Made by a program: the position numbers and the translations under genes. The notes beneath the pieces are model-generated. The model worked only from the letters and a program-made list of their open reading frames with translations, was not told the DNA's origin and did no database searches. This document shows, piece after piece, positions 38,701-47,796 of a stretch of DNA of 64,000 bases (position 1 is the first letter of the stretch; every line of letters begins with the position of its first letter). Source of the DNA: Streptomyces sp. MRC013 (GTDB taxonomy: Bacteria; Actinomycetota; Actinomycetes; Streptomycetales; Streptomycetaceae); assembly GCF_023614235.1 (NCBI RefSeq), contig NZ_CP094264.1:3720001-3784000 (forward strand), given 5' to 3'.

Positions 38701-39957
38701 GTGCTGGAGTCCAACCGGGACCTGGTGCTGCGGCGCCTGCTGGAGTGCCTGGGCCGGGACCGCACCAAGCACCAGGTCGCCGAGGTCACGTCGCTGGGTC
38801 TGGTCCAGATGACCCGCAAGCGGGTCGGCCAGGGTCTCCTGGAGTCGTTCTCCGAGACCTGCGTCCACTGCAACGGCCGCGGTGTCATCGTCCACATGGA
38901 ACAGCCCGGAACCGTCGGCGGCGGCGGCAAGCGGGCGCGCAAGCGCGGCCGCGGCGGCGCCGAGCACCCGCACGAGCACGCCGAGCCGGTGGAGGCCGCC
39001 GAGGAGCCCACCGCCGAGGTACCGGAGGCCGAGGCTCCGGAGGCCGAAGCGCCCGCCCCGGCCGCCGCTCCGGAGCCGGCGTTCGCCCCGGACGAGGAGC
39101 TGTACTCCAGCGCCGCCGAGGCCGAGGCCGCCGCGTCCCGGGGCCGCACGCGCCGCCGGGCGAGCCGCAAGGCGTCCGCCCCGGCCGGCGCGCCCCGCGC
39201 CGCGGAGACCGAGCCGGTCGTCCAGACCCCGGTGACCCCGGTGACCCCGGTCGCCGAGCCGGTGACGGCGCCGGAACCGCAGGAGCCCGCCCCGGCCGCC
39301 GAGCCGGAGCCGGTCGCCGCCGCACCGCAGGCCGCCGCCGAGGCGCCGGAGGCCGCCCCCGAGGCACCCGCCGCCGAGGCCGCAGCGCCCCAGGGCCGTA
39401 CCCGCCGCCGCGCCACCCGCAAGGCCACGGCCCCGGCCGGTCCGCCGTCGGGGGCCGCGGAGGCCGCCGTCGTCGTGGCGCCCGCCGCCCCGGAGGCGCC
39501 GGCCACCGCCGAGCAGCCGGCGGCCGGAGAGCCGGCCGCCGAGGAGCCCGCGCCCGCGGCGGCCCCGCCGCGGCCGCGCCGCCGGGTGGTCCGCAAGGTC
39601 ACCGCGCCGGCCGGTTCGCCGTCGGGGGCCGCGGAGGCCGCCGTCGTCGTGGTGGCCGGTCCCCCGGCGGCCGGGCCGGAGGACGGGACCGGAGCGGAGG
39701 ACGGGGCCGGGCCGGAGGCGCAGGCCGCCGAGAAGCCCGCCCGGAAGACCGCCAAGAAGGCGACGGCCAAGAAGGCCGCCACCAAGAAGACGGCCGCCAA
39801 GAAGACCGCTGCGAAGAAGGCGACCGCCAAGAAGGCCGCGGCCGTCAAGACGGCGTCGAAGACGGCGAAGAAGACGGCGAAGACCGCCGGATCGGCCGGG
39901 AGGACCGCCGCGGGGGAGCCGTCCGAGCCCTCCGTGACGGTGGTCACGGAAAGCTGA
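35776..39957 (+). CDS. rne: Ribonuclease E/G with very long repeat-rich arms
   Basis: A 1393-residue endoribonuclease for mRNA decay and rRNA/tRNA processing. Residues about 620-1050 are the catalytic core: S1 domain (SYVGNVYLGKVQNVLPSMEAAFVDIGKGR), DNase I-like site with the metal-binding Asp in VVVDVNTGKF and IDFIDM, and the zinc-link cysteines in ETCVHCNGRG. The first 620 residues are disordered, with repeated RARRRATRK-APAVEGSGAAAV units and acidic and arginine-rich blocks. The C-terminal 340 residues carry GRTRRRATRK repeats and end in a lysine/alanine tail (KKATAKKAATKKTAAKK). The arms probably bind RNA and partners such as PNPase. ATG 35776 gives the family-like MLESNE start. Confidence 0.93.
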   Translation: MLESNETGTAGTSEEDNTPSGTLPPRRRRRAASRPAGPPVAADTAPETVVTTAAPAEAAVPETPSTGSGEAVEAAAPARARRRATRKATAPAVEGSGAAAVAGEPVEEPAVEAAAPVRARRRATRKATAPAVEGSGAAAVVEPRDVEAVEPAAVSGAAVSEESSEAPEAAAPVRARRRATRKVAAPAVEGSGAAAVVEPQAQAVQVSAAAEAVAPAGSEAPEAAAPVRARRRATRKVAAPAVEGSGAAAVVEPQAQAVQVSAAAEAVAPAGSEAPEAAAPARTRRRATRKATAPVARPETETETETETGESLPATAVEQITADESGQVAAAEQAASRGRTRRRATSPQFTAEPPRGPERGRRPARPAVPVFQAPVFTEPMFQTPETAAAAAAAEAAEAAAEAEEETAETATPVAERVEAGGRRRRRRGEAAEAAEAAPSAGPAAAEEAEAEDETAGDEAEQAVAEDEEQDDFEERPSRRRRRGGRRRRRGESADDHDETVVEDDEQGDEDGADGEDAEHEPEGPEGTEGDATPSAAGTSSSRRRRRRRRRSGEPAEAEAAAEEDGVRTVVKVREPRAPRDRGAEPSDEVQSIKGSTRLEAKKQRRREGREQGRRRVPIITEAEFLARREAVERVMVVRQNGDRTQIGVLEDNVLVEHYVNKEQATSYVGNVYLGKVQNVLPSMEAAFVDIGKGRNAVLYAGEVNFEALGMANGPRRIETALKSGQSVLVQVTKDPIGHKGARLTSQVSLPGRYLVYVPEGSMTGISRKLPDTERARLKAILKKIVPEDAGVIVRTAAEGASEDELRRDVERLQAQWEEIRQRAKTGNAPTLLYGEPDMTVRVVRDIFNEDFSKVIVSGDEAWETIHGYVSHVAPDLADRLQRWTSEVDVFATYRIDEQLMKALDRKVWLPSGGSLVIDKTEAMVVVDVNTGKFTGQGGNLEETVTRNNLEAAEEIVRQLRLRDLGGIVVIDFIDMVLESNRDLVLRRLLECLGRDRTKHQVAEVTSLGLVQMTRKRVGQGLLESFSETCVHCNGRGVIVHMEQPGTVGGGGKRARKRGRGGAEHPHEHAEPVEAAEEPTAEVPEAEAPEAEAPAPAAAPEPAFAPDEELYSSAAEAEAAASRGRTRRRASRKASAPAGAPRAAETEPVVQTPVTPVTPVAEPVTAPEPQEPAPAAEPEPVAAAPQAAAEAPEAAPEAPAAEAAAPQGRTRRRATRKATAPAGPPSGAAEAAVVVAPAAPEAPATAEQPAAGEPAAEEPAPAAAPPRPRRRVVRKVTAPAGSPSGAAEAAVVVVAGPPAAGPEDGTGAEDGAGPEAQAAEKPARKTAKKATAKKAATKKTAAKKTAAKKATAKKAAAVKTASKTAKKTAKTAGSAGRTAAGEPSEPSVTVVTES
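36268..36591 (+). repeat. Perfect 162-bp tandem duplication in the rne N-terminal arm
   Basis: Units 36268-36429 and 36430-36591 are identical over 162 bases (54 codons, in frame). Degenerate relatives of the same unit lie upstream (about 35990-36267) and at 36592-36660. They encode RARRRATRK followed by an Ala/Val-rich spacer. Confidence 0.93.
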
Positions 39958-39988
39958 CCGTTCGGTGAAGTGCGACTGAAATGATCTG

Positions 39989-40020
39989 CGTCCCGCCCCG
40001 CATTCCTGCGGGGCGGGACG
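39989..40020 (+). terminator. Terminator after rne
   Basis: A perfect 14-bp stem (39989-40002 with 40007-40020) closes a TTCC loop. It lies 32 bases after the stop. Confidence 0.75.
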
Positions 40021-40294
40021 GGGATTCTGTTTCAGAACCGATGCCTCCCGCTCTTAACGGCCCGGAAATCGACAGGGACATTCCTGATAATGTGACGCCG
40101 GTCGATGCCGTCCCCCGTTCCCCACCGGAGCGCGCGGGCGGTGTGCGACCCGGTTCCGGGACGGACCCGTCCCGGCCGTCATCGGTAGGGCGTCGGCATC
40201 GCGCCGGAGGGGTAGACGCGCGCTCTCGACGAGACGTACGCACACCCCGGACCTCTGCCACGAAGAGCTCTTGCGGTGTTCAAGGAGGACGTCC

Positions 40295-41413
40295 ATGCCG
40301 AGCGTGAACGAGCAGCCCATCCCCGCTGCCCGCCCTGTCATCGGTGAAGAGGAGATCGAAGCCGCCGTACGCGTGCTGCGCAGCGGCCGCGTCGTGCAGG
40401 GCCCCGAGGTCGCGGCGTTCGAGGAGGGCTTCGCCGACCTGGTCGAAGGCCGCCACTGCGTCGCCGTCAACTCCGGCACCTCGGCGCTGCACCTCCTCCT
40501 GATGGCCCTGGGCATCGGCCCGGGCGACGAGGTCATCGTGCCGTCGTTCTCCTTCGCCGCGTCCGCCAACGCGATCCGGCTGGTCGGCGCCGACGCCGTC
40601 TTCGTCGACATCGACCCGGGCACCTTCTGCGTGGACCCGGCCGCCGTCGAGGCCGCCGTCACCCCGCGCACGGTCGCGATCATGCCGGTGCACCTGTACG
40701 GCCACCCGGCCGCCATGGACGAGATCACGGCCATCGCGGGCAAGCACAAGCTGGCCGTCGTGGAGGACGCCTGCCAGGCGCACGCCGCGGCCCTGAACGG
40801 CACCCCGGTCGGCGCGTTCGGCGCCGGCGGCACGTTCAGCTTCTACCCGACCAAGAACATGCACTCCCTCGAGGGCGGCATGATCACGGTCGCCGACGCG
40901 GAGATCGCCCGTACGCTGCGCCTGCTGCGCAACCAGGGCATGGAGCAGCGGTACGCCAACGAGATCGTCGGCGCCAACATGCGCATGACCGACGTCGCCG
41001 CCGCCGTGGGCCGCGTCCAGCTGACGAAGCTGCACGGCTGGACCGAGCAGCGCATCGCCAACGCCGCGTACCTCTCCGAGCACATCACCGCGCCGAACGT
41101 GGTGACCCCGGTCGTCGCCGAGGGCGCGCGCCACATCTACCACCAGTACACGATCCGCGTCCGCGGCGACCGCGACGCCGCCATGGCGAAGCTCACCGGG
41201 GCCGGCGTCGGCAACGCCGTGTACTACCCGACGCCGATCCACCGCCTGAAGCCGTACTGGGAGCCGGACCAGAAGGCCGGCCGCCACTGGGACCTGCCGG
41301 AGACGGAGAGGGCGGCCGCCGAGGTCGTCTCCCTGCCCGTCCACCCGTCGCTGACCCGGAGCGACCTGGAGCGGATCGTCACCGCCGTGAACGCGCTGGG
41401 GGAGGGCCTGTGA
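40295..41413 (+). CDS. DegT/DnrJ/EryC1/StrS aminotransferase (WbpE-like)
   Basis: A 372-residue PLP-dependent sugar aminotransferase. The Schiff-base lysine is in FSFYPTKNMHSLEGGM, and the PLP site shows NSGTSALHLLLMALG, VVEDACQAHAA and LPVHPSLT. In the WbpA-B-E-D-I route this step aminates C3 of the 3-keto UDP-GlcNAcA made by the oxidoreductase encoded next. An excellent AAGGAGG precedes the ATG at 40295. The next gene overlaps by four bases (GTGA), so both are translated together. This is the first gene of a rightward operon that ends about 46.4 kb. Sugar specificity is inferred from context. Confidence 0.88.
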   Translation: MPSVNEQPIPAARPVIGEEEIEAAVRVLRSGRVVQGPEVAAFEEGFADLVEGRHCVAVNSGTSALHLLLMALGIGPGDEVIVPSFSFAASANAIRLVGADAVFVDIDPGTFCVDPAAVEAAVTPRTVAIMPVHLYGHPAAMDEITAIAGKHKLAVVEDACQAHAAALNGTPVGAFGAGGTFSFYPTKNMHSLEGGMITVADAEIARTLRLLRNQGMEQRYANEIVGANMRMTDVAAAVGRVQLTKLHGWTEQRIANAAYLSEHITAPNVVTPVVAEGARHIYHQYTIRVRGDRDAAMAKLTGAGVGNAVYYPTPIHRLKPYWEPDQKAGRHWDLPETERAAAEVVSLPVHPSLTRSDLERIVTAVNALGEGL

Positions 41414-42423
41414 CCGCCGAAGCCACGCTCCGGGCCGGCCTCGTCGGCCTCGGCTCCATGGGCCGCCACCACGCCCGCGTCCTCGCCGGGCTGGAGGGCG
41501 TCGAGCTCGTCGGCGTCGTCGACCCGATGGGCGACAAGAACGGCTGGGCGCAGGGCGCCCCCGTCCTCGCCACCGTCGAGGAGCTGCTCGCCCTCGGCGT
41601 GGACTACGCCGTCGTCGCCTGCCCGACCGCCCTCCACGAGGAGGTCGGCCTGAAGCTGGCCGAAGCCGGCGTGTGCGCGCTCGTCGAGAAGCCCGTCGCG
41701 GACACCGTCGAGGGTGCCCGCCGCCTCGTCGAGGCGTTCGAGTCGCGCGGCCTGGTCGCCGGCGTCGGCCACATCGAGCGGTGCAACCCGGCGCTGCGCT
41801 CCCTGCGCAGCCGCCTGGAGGCCGGCGAGCTGGGCGACGTGTACCAGGTCGTCACGCGCCGCCAGGGCCCCTTCCCGCACCGCATCGCCGACGTCGGCGT
41901 CGTCAAGGACCTGGCGACCCACGACATCGACCTCACCGGCTGGGTCACCGGCCAGACGTACACCTCGATCGCCGCGCACACGGTGTCCAAGTCGGGCCGC
42001 CCGCACGAGGACATGGTCTCCGCCGTCGGCCAGCTCTCCGACGGGACCATGGTCAGCCACCTGGTCAACTGGCTGAGCCCGCTCAAGGAGCGCTTCACGT
42101 CCGTCACCGGTGAGCGCGGCTGCTTCGTCGCCGACACCCTCACCGCCGACCTGACGTTCCACTCCAACGCCGCCGTCGCCACCGAGTGGGAGGCACTGCG
42201 CGCCTTCCGCGGCGTCGCCGAGGGCGACATGGTCCGGTACGCGATCCCGAAGCGCGAGCCGCTGCTCGTGGAGCACGAACTGTTCCGCGACGCGGTCCTC
42301 GGCAGGTCCGACGACATCTGCACGCTGCGGCAGGGCCTGCGGACCGTGGAGGTCGCCGCGGCGGTCCTGGAATCCGCGGCGACCGGTGCCACCGTCCGCC
42401 TCGACGGCTCCGCCCAGGGGTAG
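41410..42423 (+). CDS. Gfo/Idh/MocA-family oxidoreductase (WbpB/WlbA-like)
   Basis: A 337-residue NAD(P)-dependent sugar oxidoreductase. The Rossmann motif is AGLVGLGSMGRHHARVL and the catalytic-region motif is LVEKPVADTVEGA, with HIERCNPALRSLR further on. In the diacetamido-uronic acid route the matching enzyme oxidises C3 of UDP-GlcNAcA. Its gene overlaps the aminotransferase by four bases, as expected for consecutive steps. Length fits the family. Confidence 0.87.
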   Translation: MTAEATLRAGLVGLGSMGRHHARVLAGLEGVELVGVVDPMGDKNGWAQGAPVLATVEELLALGVDYAVVACPTALHEEVGLKLAEAGVCALVEKPVADTVEGARRLVEAFESRGLVAGVGHIERCNPALRSLRSRLEAGELGDVYQVVTRRQGPFPHRIADVGVVKDLATHDIDLTGWVTGQTYTSIAAHTVSKSGRPHEDMVSAVGQLSDGTMVSHLVNWLSPLKERFTSVTGERGCFVADTLTADLTFHSNAAVATEWEALRAFRGVAEGDMVRYAIPKREPLLVEHELFRDAVLGRSDDICTLRQGLRTVEVAAAVLESAATGATVRLDGSAQG

Positions 42424-42435
42424 GGGTAATCTCCC

Positions 42436-44064
42436 TTGACCAGACCTGATGTCACCGTCGTGGTGGCGGTCTACAACACGATGCCGTACCTGACGGACTG
42501 CCTGAACTCGCTCGTCAAGCAGAGCATCGGCGCCGACCGCCTGGAGATCGTGGCCGTCGACGACGGCTCGACCGACGACAGCGGCCGGGAACTCGACCGC
42601 TTCGCGGAGCGGTACCCCGGCCTCGTGAAGGTCGTCCACCAGGCCAACTCCGGGGGCCCGGCCGCGCCCAGCAACCGGGCCCTGGAGGTGGCCACCGGCC
42701 GCTACGTGTACTTCGTCGGCTCCGACGACTACCTCGGCCGGCAGGCCCTGGAACGCATGGTGGACTACGCCGACGAGCACGGCTCCGACGTCGTCGTCGG
42801 CAAGATGGTCGGCACCAACGGCCGGTACGTCCACCAGGCGCTCTTCAAGGAGAACACCCCGGACGTCAGTCTGTACGACTCGGCGCTGCCGTTCTCGCTG
42901 GCCAACACCAAGCTGTTCCGGCGGGACTTCGTGGAGGAGCACAAGCTGCGCTTCCCCGAGGACATGCCGGTCGGCTCCGACCAGCCGTTCACCATAGAGG
43001 CGTGCGTCCGCGCCCGGCGGATCTCCGTCCTGGCGGACTACACGTGCTACTACGCCGTGAAGCGCGGCGACGCGTCCAACATCACCTACCGCTCCGGCCA
43101 CCTGTCCCGGCTGCGCTGCACCGCCCGGATGATGGAGCACGCGGCGAAGCTGATCGAGGCCGGCCCGAAGCGGGACTGGGTCCTCAGGCGGCACTTCACC
43201 TGGGAGCTGGCCAAGCTCGTCCAGGACGACTTCCCGTCCCTGGACCACGACACCCGGGTCGAGGTGTGCGCCGGCATCGCGGAACTGGCCGACGCGTACT
43301 TCACCGACGCCCTGCGCGACTCGATGGACGTCAGGCGGCGGGTGCGGATCGCCCTCGCCCGGCGCGGTGCCGTGGACCTGCTGATCCGCGCCATAGAGGA
43401 CGAGGCGGAGCGCGGCGCCCCGCCGATGCTCCTGGAGGACGGCCGCGCGTACGTGCGCTACCCCGGCTTCCGCGACCCCGCCCTCGGCCTGCCCGACCGG
43501 CTGTTCGAGGTGATCGGCGAGGCCGTCCCCGGGCAGCTCGCCGACGGCACGGGCCTGGTCTCCGCCGCGTGGGAGCAGGAGGGTGAGGAGATGGCCGTCT
43601 CCCTCGCCGTCCGCGTCCCCGTCACCGGCGAGACCGCGTCCGCGACCGTCCGCCTCGCCGGCGAGCCCATGCCGAAGAGCGCCGACAGGCCCGGCGGCCG
43701 GCGCGTCCCGGTCGGCACCGGGCTGCCCCCGCTCCTCGGGGAGACCCGCCGGGAGGAGGCGGCGGACGGCACCGGGACGGTGCTGCTGGCCCGCATCCCG
43801 CTCCAGCCGGTCCGGGCCGGCCTCGGCGTCCGCGCCTACGTGGATGTGGCAGGCTCGACGTACGAGATCCCCGTCAAGACCCGGGGGGTGCCGCTGCCCC
43901 TGGCCCGGCGCTGGCGCGAGAGGGTCCCGTACCGGGTCTCCGCCACCGCGGACGCCAAGGGGCGGCTGGTCATCACCACGGCCCCGCTGTGGAAGCCCCC
44001 GCCCGGCGCCGCCCTGCGACTGCGCCGCGTCCTGTCCCGCGTGAAGAGGAAACTGACCCGATGA
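42436..44064 (+). CDS. Family 2 glycosyltransferase with extra C-terminal domain
   Basis: A 542-residue protein. Residues about 1-220 are a GT-A domain: VTVVVAVYNTMPYLTDCLNSL, VDDGSTDDSG, and the metal site FVGSDDYLGRQALE. The middle is helical. Residues about 400-530 are beta-rich (VAVRVPVTGETASATVRLAG, VRAYVDVAGSTYEIPVKTR) like the C-terminal modules of teichoic-acid glycosyltransferases. It starts with TTG at 42436, after AGGGGT. The ATGA at its end overlaps the dehydrogenase gene. It is likely to transfer a sugar in the surface polymer made by this cluster, in the cytoplasm. Confidence 0.85.
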   Translation: MTRPDVTVVVAVYNTMPYLTDCLNSLVKQSIGADRLEIVAVDDGSTDDSGRELDRFAERYPGLVKVVHQANSGGPAAPSNRALEVATGRYVYFVGSDDYLGRQALERMVDYADEHGSDVVVGKMVGTNGRYVHQALFKENTPDVSLYDSALPFSLANTKLFRRDFVEEHKLRFPEDMPVGSDQPFTIEACVRARRISVLADYTCYYAVKRGDASNITYRSGHLSRLRCTARMMEHAAKLIEAGPKRDWVLRRHFTWELAKLVQDDFPSLDHDTRVEVCAGIAELADAYFTDALRDSMDVRRRVRIALARRGAVDLLIRAIEDEAERGAPPMLLEDGRAYVRYPGFRDPALGLPDRLFEVIGEAVPGQLADGTGLVSAAWEQEGEEMAVSLAVRVPVTGETASATVRLAGEPMPKSADRPGGRRVPVGTGLPPLLGETRREEAADGTGTVLLARIPLQPVRAGLGVRAYVDVAGSTYEIPVKTRGVPLPLARRWRERVPYRVSATADAKGRLVITTAPLWKPPPGAALRLRRVLSRVKRKLTR

Positions 44065-45345
44065 ACATCTGTGTAGTCGCGCTCGGCAAGATCGGTCTGC
44101 CGCTCGCCGTGCAGTTCGCCGACAAGGGCCACAAGGTCATCGGCGCCGACGTCAACGAGAAGGTCGTCGAGCTGGTCAACGCCGGCACCGAGCCCTTCCC
44201 CGGCGAGCACGAGCTGGACGTCAAGCTGAAGCAGGCCGTCGACGCCGGCCTGCTCACCGCCACCACGGACACCGCCGCCGCCGTCGCGCGGTCCGAGGCC
44301 GTCGTCGTGGTCGTCCCGCTGTTCGTGGACGCCGAGGGCACCCCCGACTTCGGCTGGATGGACTCCGCCACCCGGGCCATCGCCGAGGGCCTCAGGCCCG
44401 GCACCCTCGTCTCGTACGAGACGACCCTCCCCCGTGGGCACCACCCGCACCCGCTGGGCGCCGATGCTTCAGGAGGGCTCCGGCCTCACCGCCGGCGAGG
44501 ACTTCCACCTGGTCTTCTCCCCGGAGCGCGTCCTCACCGGCCGCGTCTTCGCCGACCTGCGCCGCTACCCGAAGCTCGTCGGCGGCATCGACGAGGCGTC
44601 CACCCGGCGGGGCGTCGAGTTCTACGAGCAGGTCCTCGACTTCGACGAGCGCGCCGACCTCTCCCGGCCCAACGGCGTGTGGGACCTCGGCACCGCCGAG
44701 GCGTCCGAGCTCGCCAAGCTCGCCGAGACCACGTACCGCGACGTCAACATCGGCCTGGCGAACCAGTTCGCCCGCTTCGCCGACAAGAACGGCATCGACG
44801 TCAAGAAGGTCATCGAGGCCTGCAACTCGCAGCCGTACAGCCACATCCACCAGCCGGGCATCGCCGTCGGTGGCCACTGCATCCCGATCTACCCGCGGAT
44901 GTACCTGTGGAACGACCCGGAGGCGACCGTCGTCCGCTCCGCGCGCGAGGCGAACGCCGCGATGCCGGAGTACGCCGTCGACCTGCTGGCCGCCGCCTAC
45001 GGCGACCTGAAGGACGCGGCCGTGCTCGTGCTGGGCGCCGCCTACCGCGGTGGCGTCAAGGAGACCGCCTTCTCCGGCGTCTTCGGAGTCGTCGAGGCGC
45101 TCGGGGCGCGCGGCGCCGTCCCGTACGTCTCCGACCCGATGTACACGGACGAGGAGCTGGCCGCCCACGGCCTCACCCCGCACCGGGGCGAGAAGGTGAC
45201 CGCGGCGATCCTCCAGGCCGACCACGCCGAGTACCGTGAGCTGGCGGCCTCGGACCTGCCGGACGTGAAGGTCCTCGTCGACGGCCGCCGCACCACCGAC
45301 CCGGCCCGCTGGGAGGGGGTCCGCCGCGTCGTCATCGGCGGCTGA
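44061..45345 (+). pseudogene. Nucleotide-sugar dehydrogenase (WbpA/WecC-like), frameshifted
   Basis: Two frames together encode a 427-residue UDP-sugar 6-dehydrogenase that would oxidise UDP-GlcNAc (or UDP-ManNAc) to the uronic acid. The NAD site is CVVALGKIGLPLAVQFADKGHKVIGAD, and the catalytic cysteine lies in AVGGHCIPIYPRMYLW. The frame breaks after SYETTLP. The C run at 44429-44433 has five bases; four would give LPVGTTRTRWAPML and a clean 428-codon gene. As written the product ends in the wrong frame at 45239. It overlaps the preceding gene by ATGA, so it belongs to the operon. The indel may be a sequencing error. Confidence 0.85.
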
Positions 45346-45375
45346 GCACCCGCGCTCCACAACCGCTGACACCCA

Positions 45376-45408
45376 GGCCCCGCCCCGCCCGCCCGGCGGG
45401 GCGGGGCC
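45376..45408 (+). terminator. Hairpin between the dehydrogenase and epimerase genes
   Basis: A perfect 14-bp GC stem (45376-45389 with 45395-45408) with a five-base loop lies 20 bases before the next start. It may reduce read-through. Confidence 0.55.
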
Positions 45409-45428
45409 GACCTGCTGGAGGTTCCACG

Positions 45429-46399
45429 ATGACCTGGATGATCACCGGAGGCGCCGGATACATCGGCGCGCACGTGGTGCGTGCGATGGCCGCGGCGGGA
45501 GAGTCCGTCGTCGTCGTCGACGACCTGACGTCGGGGCGCGCCGACCGGCTGCCCCCGGTGTCCCGCTGGCGGGCGGGACGGTCCTCGACCGGGACTTCCT
45601 CGACCGCGTCCTGCGCGAGCACGCCGTCACGGGCATCGTGCACATCGCGGCGAAGAAGCAGGTCGCCGAGTCGATGGCGAAGCCGCTCCTCTACTACCGG
45701 CAGAACGTCGAGGGCCTGCGCGTCCTCCTCGACGCCGCGGTCGCGGCCGGCGTGGGCCGGTTCCTGTTCTCCTCGTCGGCCGCCGTGTACGGGATGCCCG
45801 ACGTGGACCTGGTCACCGAGAAGACCCCGTGCGCGCCGATCAACCCCTACGGCGAGACGAAGCTGGCGGGGGAGTGGATGACCGGCGCGGTCGGCCGCGC
45901 CCACGGCATGGCGACCACCGCGCTGCGCTACTTCAACGTGGCGGGCGCGGCCGTGCCGGAGCTGGCCGACGAGGGCGTGTGCAACCTGGTGCCGATGGTC
46001 TTCGAGCGGCTCACGGCCGGCCGGGCGCCGCTGGTGTTCGGCGACGACTACCCGACGCCGGACGGGACGTGCGTCCGCGACTACATCCACGTCGAGGACA
46101 TCGCCTCCGCGCACCTGGCGGCGGCGCGGCGGCTGGTCGAGGACCCGCGGGCGGAACTCGTGCTCAACGTGGGCCGCGGCGAGGGCGTCTCCGTGCGGGA
46201 GATGATCCGCGTGATCCAGGAGGTCACCGGAGCCGCGGACACCGCGCCCGAGACCGGCCCGCGGCGCCCGGGCGACCCGGCCCGGGTGGTCGCCTCGGCG
46301 GACCTGATCCGCGAGGAGCTGGGCTGGACGGCCCGCCGCGGCGTCCGCGAGATGGTCGAGTCGGCCTGGCGCGGCTGGTGCCTGAACCACCCCGCCTGA
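45429..46399 (+). pseudogene. GalE-like NAD-dependent epimerase, frameshifted
   Basis: A 323-residue extended SDR sugar epimerase, most like UDP-glucose 4-epimerase. The NAD loop is ITGGAGYIGAHVVRAM, the site motif PINPYGETKLAGEWM carries Tyr-x-x-x-Lys, and YFNVAGA and CVRDYIHVEDIA are typical. The first frame is lost after SGRADRLPP; the second resumes at GVPLAGGTVLDRDFL. One more base in the CCCCCGG run at 45552-45558 restores a 324-codon gene. GCTGGAGG precedes the ATG. It probably supplies UDP-Gal or another C4 epimer for the polymer. A 14-bp duplication (TGAACCACCCCGCC) spans its stop codon. Confidence 0.83.
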
Positions 46400-46424
46400 A
46401 CCACCCCGCCCGGGCCGCGCCGCC

Positions 46425-46463
46425 CGGCGGTGCGGGCGCCCGGCCGGGCGCCCGCCCGCACCG
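46425..46463. terminator. Hairpin between convergent epimerase and propeller genes
   Basis: GGTGCGGGCG pairs with CGCCCGCACC-like sequence across a short bulge and the inner CCCGG/CCGGG. The stem is imperfect but strong. Confidence 0.5.
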
Positions 46464-46465
46464 GC

Positions 46466-47612
46466 TCAGGAAACGGCCCGCTCCCAGGCGCCCAGGGCCA
46501 GGCCCGGTCCGGGCTTCTGGCGGGCGGTCCACAGCGCGCCGTCCGTTCCGATGACGGCCATCACGACCCGCCCGGCCCCGTCCACGGCCAGCGACGGCGC
46601 CCCCGGGCAGGGACCGCCGGTGAGCGTCCAGGCCGCCCCGGCGCCCTCGTCCCGCGTCGGGTACGCCGCCAGCGCCGCCCGCCCCGTCGCCTCGTCCCGG
46701 TGCGCGAGGACCGTGCAGTCGTGGCCGTCCACGACGGTCCGCAGCGCCGCCACCGGTCCCGTACCGGTCCCGTCCCCGAGCCGCGCCCCGTCCGGCAACG
46801 ACGGCCGCCAGGCCCGCACCGCGCGGTCCGCGGGGTCGTGCCAGAAGTGCGTCAGCCCGTCCTCCGCGCCCGCCCCCACGGCACCCAGCGAGTCGGGCTC
46901 CGCCCGCAGCGGCACGTCGTCGCCGCGCTCGAAGCGGGTTCCGGGCTTCTCCCGCTCCCACCGCAGCAGCCCCTCCGCCGTCGGCGCCAGCACCTCCACG
47001 CGGCCGTCCGCGGCGAGCGACGCCGAGACCGTGCCCCGCACGCCGCTGCCCTTCAGATCGACCCAGGCGCCCCAGGCGCCCGTCCTGGCCTGGCTGCGCG
47101 CGCACACGCCGCCGCCCGCGTTGCGGACGAAGACGTTGAGGGAGCCCTCCGCGTCGACGACGGCCGTCGGGAGCCCCGTCATCCCGGCGAGCGACGGGTC
47201 GTTCGGGTACGGCGTGCCCAGGGGCCGCCACTCCCGCACCGGGCGACCCGTCTGGTACTGCAGGGCGTACACGACGTCCGTACCGGTCCGTCCGTCCGCG
47301 AGCCGCTCGCGCCGCAGCCCCACCAGGTGGACGTACCCGTCCTCGCCCTGGGCCACGGCCAGGTACGGCAGCACGCCGGGGGGCCGGGATCAGCTCGGGC
47401 CCCGTCCAGGCCGGGCCGCCGGGGCGGGCCTCCGTCCAGCGCAGCACCCCGCCGTCGCCGGGCGCGTACGCGGTGAGCCGGCCGTCCTTGCCGCGGACCA
47501 GCCAGCCGGTGGTCGCCGGCACCGACGGGTCCAGGACCGGCTGGGGCGTCTCCTCGGCCGGCACCGGCCGGTCGGCCCGGCGTTTGGCTTTCCGCGTGAA
47601 CAAGACCGCCAT
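46466..47612 (-). pseudogene. Beta-propeller (PLL/tectonin-like) protein, frameshifted
   Basis: About 381 residues when the frame is repaired. The sequence consists of repeated blade-like units ending in Trp, for instance GVLRWTEARPGG, RPVREWRPLGTPYP, TGAWGAWVDLKG and AWTLTGG, with DGRVEVLAP-type strands between. This resembles sugar-binding seven-blade propellers of the PLL lectin type. No signal peptide is visible; the N-terminus MAVLFTRKAKRRAD is basic. The frame breaks at a run of six G on the plus strand (47378-47383); five would give LIPAPGVLPYLAVAQG. It is divergent from the 2-epimerase gene within the cluster. A role in recognising the polymer is only a guess. Confidence 0.65.
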
Positions 47613-47796
47613 GACTGACGTAGACCTTTCCCTGTACCTGTACCGCGGGCGAGTGACCCTCTTCCGCAGGCGCGCGACCCTAGCATCTCGCACCCGGTCG
47701 CCCCGGGCCGCCGCCGAGACCCGGTCACGGAGCACCGTCCCGCGGGCATACGATGGCGGTGCCCCTCATCGGCCCGACCCAGAAGAAGAGTGCGCA

